DNA of 64,000 nucleotides, from positions 186,001-250,000 of the forward strand of contig NW_024881693.1 of the NCBI RefSeq assembly GCF_019059575.1. The letters run 5' to 3'. Source of the stretch: Amphibalanus amphitrite. Its lineage: Eukaryota > Arthropoda > Thecostraca > Balanomorpha > Balanidae. Under the pieces are notes generated by a model that worked only from the letters and a program-made list of their open reading frames with translations, did not search any database and had not been told where the DNA came from. Shown in pieces: positions 61,901 to 64,000 of the stretch (within the stretch, counting starts at the first letter, position 1; the number at the start of each line of letters is the position of its first letter). The position numbers and the translations under genes were made by a program.

Positions 61901-63747
61901 GGGGTTTGGAACAAAGCAGGTTCTTCACCCAAGGCTGCGATGACTTAGTCGTCGCTACAGATCATAAGCCCCTGATCAAAATCTTCGGAGACAGGACCCT
62001 TGACGAGATCACGAACAGCCGACTGTTTCGGTTGAAACAGCGCACTCTGCCATGGCGATTTAAGATCATGCACCTGCCAGGAAAATCAAATCATGCTGCC
62101 GACGCTGCCTCCAGGAACCCAACTGCGTCTCAATCTACGAGTGGCTCAGAACTCAGCGCACAGGATCTGGTGGAAGTCGCATTGACTGAAGCAATTCGTC
62201 ACGAAGCTCGCGACATGGCGCTCCCCTGGTCGCTCATCGCAGAAGAGACGACCAAGGACGCTTCCTGGCGTCATCTCCTCGACATGATCGAGAGCGGACA
62301 TTGGATCGACCGTGTACAAGATCCCACAGTAGCCCAGCTCCATCATCTCTTCGACTCCCTCTACGTGGAAGACGGCGTCATCCTCTACCAGGACCGAGTT
62401 GTCGTCCCCCCAGCTCTGCGCCATCGTGTATTGGCCAACCTCCATTCTGCTCACCAGGGCATATCAATGATGGAGCAGCGCGCGCGCACCATTGTATATT
62501 GGCCAGGCATGTGCAAAGATATCCGGGAGACCCGCGATCGCTGCACCGACTGCAACCGTAACTCACCGTCGCAGGCTGACACGCCACCCATCCCATCACC
62601 GCCACCATCGACACCATTCGAGGCTGTCTTCGCTGATTTCTTCGACCATGGTGGTCGTCATTACTTGGTCGTGGGCGACCGTCTTTCTGGATGGGTAGAA
62701 GTATTCGGGTCGACCTCGGGAACTGTCATGGCAGGCGCTTCTGGCCTCATCAGCCACCTCCGAGCCTTCTTCAGGACGTTCGGTGTACCGGAAGAGATCT
62801 CTACGGACGGTGGCCCAGAATTCACGGCAAGCTCAACCAAGGAGTTTTTCAGCACCTGGGGTGTTCGGCATCGTGTTTCGTCGGCCTACTTCCCCGTATC
62901 AAACGGCAGAGCTGAAGTCGCGGTCAAGACGGCAAAACGCCTTCTCATGTCAAATACTGGTCCCAACGGCTCTCTCAACCAGGACAGTTTTCTCCGTGCA
63001 ATGCTGCAGCTGAGAAATACCCCTGACCCGGACTGCAACGTCTCGCCGGCACAAATAGTCTTTGGTCGGCCCCTGCGTGATGCTTTCTCATTCGTCAATC
63101 GACTTGAGAAGTTCTCCAACCCGAACATCCGCCCCATCTGGCGAGATGCTTGGGCAGCAAAGGAGGACGCACTGCGAGCACGCATGACACGCACAACCGA
63201 AGAGATGACCAAGGGATCCCGCCCGCTCCGTCCTCTCTTAGTCGGCGAACATGTCTTCATTCAAAATCAGCATGGCTCCCACCCAAACAAATGGGATCGC
63301 TCAGGCGTCGTCATGGAAGCCCTGGGGCATGACCAGTACTGCGTGAAGGTGGACGGCACGGGTCGCATCACGAACAGAAATCGTCGATTCCTAAGGGCAT
63401 TCCAACCGGCGACACTCAGTATCGGACCTCGTGCCCCGGTGACTGGACGCAGACTGGAGGCGCCCAGCAGCCTGTCGACGCCAGTCATCCACCCTCCCGA
63501 CTCACCCGAGACACGAAGGGTACAGTCTGAGCCAGAACGTCACACCCAGGACACGCAACTGGCTCCGACTTTGAGCCCATGCTCAGGTCCAGTGGTAACG
63601 GATGCACAGCGTCCACCAGGGAATGCTGAACTCCCACCAGCTGACACCGTTCGGATCCCACCGGGACCACGGCGCTCCGCACGCAAGTTCAAGCCCGCGA
63701 AGTTCTACGAGCCTGAGACAGGATGCTGGAGGGAGCGCACCGGGTAG
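58948..63747 (+). CDS. Gag-Pol polyprotein of the gypsy element (intact, 1,599 aa)
   Basis: One uninterrupted frame. Residues 1-250 are Gag-like; a Cys-rich segment CPDCNKRYCVF...CLDCFRAKR at about 270-300 replaces the usual CCHC knuckle. Protease follows (AVADTGAQSDLW at about 405-416). RT covers about 640-830 with RRTVDLSPLN, PFGRWRYIRAPQGF and ERCVDDTIHYD, so the catalytic box reads CVDD rather than YVDD. RNase H is at about 920-1050 (DWSCRGIGYFLL, EGEALAVAW, TDHKPL). Integrase has the HHCC motif at about 1160-1205, catalytic Asp at FADFF (about 1228), STDGGPEF (about 1284) and GRAEVAVK (about 1320). Gag and Pol share one frame with no recoding site, so processing must set their ratio. All catalytic residues are present, so the element is probably competent. 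Confidence 0.93.
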   Translation: MVIVTCSVPSCEFRSDDVSEALAIAILTNHGLAHQSRSETARAPVRQGPKLERPRVDVGVTTEEWNVFVRRWDVFRTGSGIDDASAPSQLFQCASTELGDSMLKANASVVNGSLSDVLECMRCLAVIPVALGVLRSELLQLRQERDEPFRSFAAKVRGKAETCNFKADCKCERQVDYTDHVIRDVLLNGISDCDIRREVIGDRTIHSMAVNDVIALVETKEMARNALPPSMSAVSTLRRQRSAPGPQVSTPVPSAADRTRQVNCPDCNKRYCVFTEGPRGWNAKPHPRCLDCFRAKRRDKRSPTAQPQTELAAQTVETDTVSQMTTEEACSVGREAQKTGRKKPSHRKNTVNSVVLDHHIFNKGEWKKARFRDHPRVNITISADMSAKHRPRAPPDPSVRAQVSAVADTGAQSDLWSLKEYLAHGFSRDSLFRVKLGMSAANRSPIPIEGAFFARITSHTSGGEVTTCRSMIYVSNAVHSMYLSYETMLELGMLSADFPAGGAKSKASAERGTLGTEKQGLAAPDREDGISTPSPSTLRSVNGGCNVTETVGEAPCSCPLRTSVPPRPTSLPFDCTPDNNERMAAWLLDRYSASTFNTCPHQPMPCMEGPPLEIHMDPNATPRTCHTAANIPLHWQKQVHEDLLRDEALGVIERVPYGEPVSWCHRMVITRKHDGSPRRTVDLSPLNKFCRRETFSAESPFHLARRVPGNTWKTVTDAWNGYHSVPLRETDRHLTTFITPFGRWRYIRAPQGFLSSGDGYNRRFDAVLSTFQRKERCVDDTIHYDSNLEEHWWRTIDFLTRVGKAGIVLNPEKFQFAKRSADFAGFHISETDIEPLPKYLDAIRDFPTPTSTTDVRSWFGLVNQVANYAQLRDALALFKPFLSPRHKFVWSPELEEAFQKSKTVIVDAIRHGVKIFDVTKKTCLRPDWSCRGIGYFLLQQHCSCRSDSPDCCPNGWRITLAGSRFLTSAEQRYAPVEGEALAVAWGLEQSRFFTQGCDDLVVATDHKPLIKIFGDRTLDEITNSRLFRLKQRTLPWRFKIMHLPGKSNHAADAASRNPTASQSTSGSELSAQDLVEVALTEAIRHEARDMALPWSLIAEETTKDASWRHLLDMIESGHWIDRVQDPTVAQLHHLFDSLYVEDGVILYQDRVVVPPALRHRVLANLHSAHQGISMMEQRARTIVYWPGMCKDIRETRDRCTDCNRNSPSQADTPPIPSPPPSTPFEAVFADFFDHGGRHYLVVGDRLSGWVEVFGSTSGTVMAGASGLISHLRAFFRTFGVPEEISTDGGPEFTASSTKEFFSTWGVRHRVSSAYFPVSNGRAEVAVKTAKRLLMSNTGPNGSLNQDSFLRAMLQLRNTPDPDCNVSPAQIVFGRPLRDAFSFVNRLEKFSNPNIRPIWRDAWAAKEDALRARMTRTTEEMTKGSRPLRPLLVGEHVFIQNQHGSHPNKWDRSGVVMEALGHDQYCVKVDGTGRITNRNRRFLRAFQPATLSIGPRAPVTGRRLEAPSSLSTPVIHPPDSPETRRVQSEPERHTQDTQLAPTLSPCSGPVVTDAQRPPGNAELPPADTVRIPPGPRRSARKFKPAKFYEPETGCWRERTG

Positions 63748-63849
63748 CTGCTACCTTGGGAGCTGCTACAGTTTGGTTAAATCGTTCAGGCTGTTAAGTT
63801 CGTTCATTACCAAGCCACTTTTGACTTGACACTAACGAACTGGGGGGGA
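63748..63849 (+). other. 3' UTR and polypurine tract of the gypsy element
   Basis: About 100 nt between the stop codon and the 3' LTR, ending in a G-run and A before TGCAGAG. Confidence 0.7.
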
Positions 63850-64000
63850 TGCAGAGATGCTACCTGAGCGGTACTTAGGTAAATGGGGCACGTGCTAATT
63901 ACTGAACAGTGCTAATTAGTTTAGGTGCCATCCTATTGTTACTAACGGGCATTTAAGATGATTTGGTCATCGTTCTAATACATGTTTCACGAACGAGGAG
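63850..64000 (+). repeat. 3' LTR (partial) of the gypsy element
   Basis: 151 nt matching 58723-58873 with no difference seen; truncated by the window end. Confidence 0.92.

Larger units (their letters stand above)
58723..64000 (+). mobile_element. Ty3/gypsy LTR retrotransposon, single ORF, 3' LTR cut by window end
   Basis: The 5' LTR begins TGCAGAGATGCTACC at 58723. The same sequence begins again at 63850 after a short G-run (GGGGGGGA) polypurine tract. The 151 nt visible of the 3' LTR appear identical to the 5' LTR, so insertion is very recent. The LTR contains a 16-bp inverted repeat (AAGATGATTTGGTCAT and its complement). The 5' LTR probably ends near 58945. The duplication cannot be checked because the right side lies outside the window. 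Confidence 0.92.

Overview
This is a eukaryotic (metazoan) genomic window. The cellular genes have spliced exons with GT-AG introns, and one is an insect-type 7TM gustatory-receptor-like gene ending in the TY(x5)QF signature. The rest is dense with CR1 and I-type LINEs, Ty3/gypsy elements, hAT and TTAA-type DNA transposons and minisatellites. An arthropod, probably a crustacean, fits best; I cannot name the species from sequence alone.

Layout. On the minus strand, four exons (27519-27375, 26919-26744, 26430-26300, 3073-2980) splice in phase into the N-terminal part of a mitochondrial 5'-nucleotidase-domain protein (NT5DC2/3 family). Its third intron is about 23.2 kb (3074-26299). That intron contains a gustatory-receptor-like gene (4193-5518, +), an intron-containing tRNA-Tyr gene (17709-17796, +), a CR1 LINE (ORFs 18691-22808, +), a GNAT/SSAT-like acetyltransferase gene (23850-23077, -), and a nest of transposons at 9231-16076. 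In that nest a TTAA element sits inside an LTR of a CsRn1-like Ty3/gypsy element, which sits inside a hAT element, which sits in a degenerate minisatellite.

From 27.9 to 32.3 kb there are short terminal-inverted-repeat elements and two SINE-like elements, each with clear target-site duplications (TSDs). From 32333 to 44236 lie two nearly identical full-length I-type LINEs (CCHC ORF1; endonuclease-RT-RNase H ORF2) with their own TSDs, separated by a third SINE-like copy. The SINE 3' end resembles the LINE 3' end, so the LINE probably mobilises it.

From 45604 to 54260 a six-exon GH56 hyaluronidase gene (+) can be reconstructed with every intron phase agreeing. Its introns hold a 37-bp satellite and a 1.7-kb hAT element with a transposase remnant. 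From 58723 to the window end is a Ty3/gypsy element with one intact 1,599-codon gag-pol frame; the visible part of its 3' LTR looks identical to its 5' LTR.

The protein-coding host genes are not functionally linked to each other. The coherent systems here are the mobile elements: a LINE/SINE pair, -1 recoding arrangements in an LTR element and in the I-type LINE, and repeated nesting of DNA transposons.
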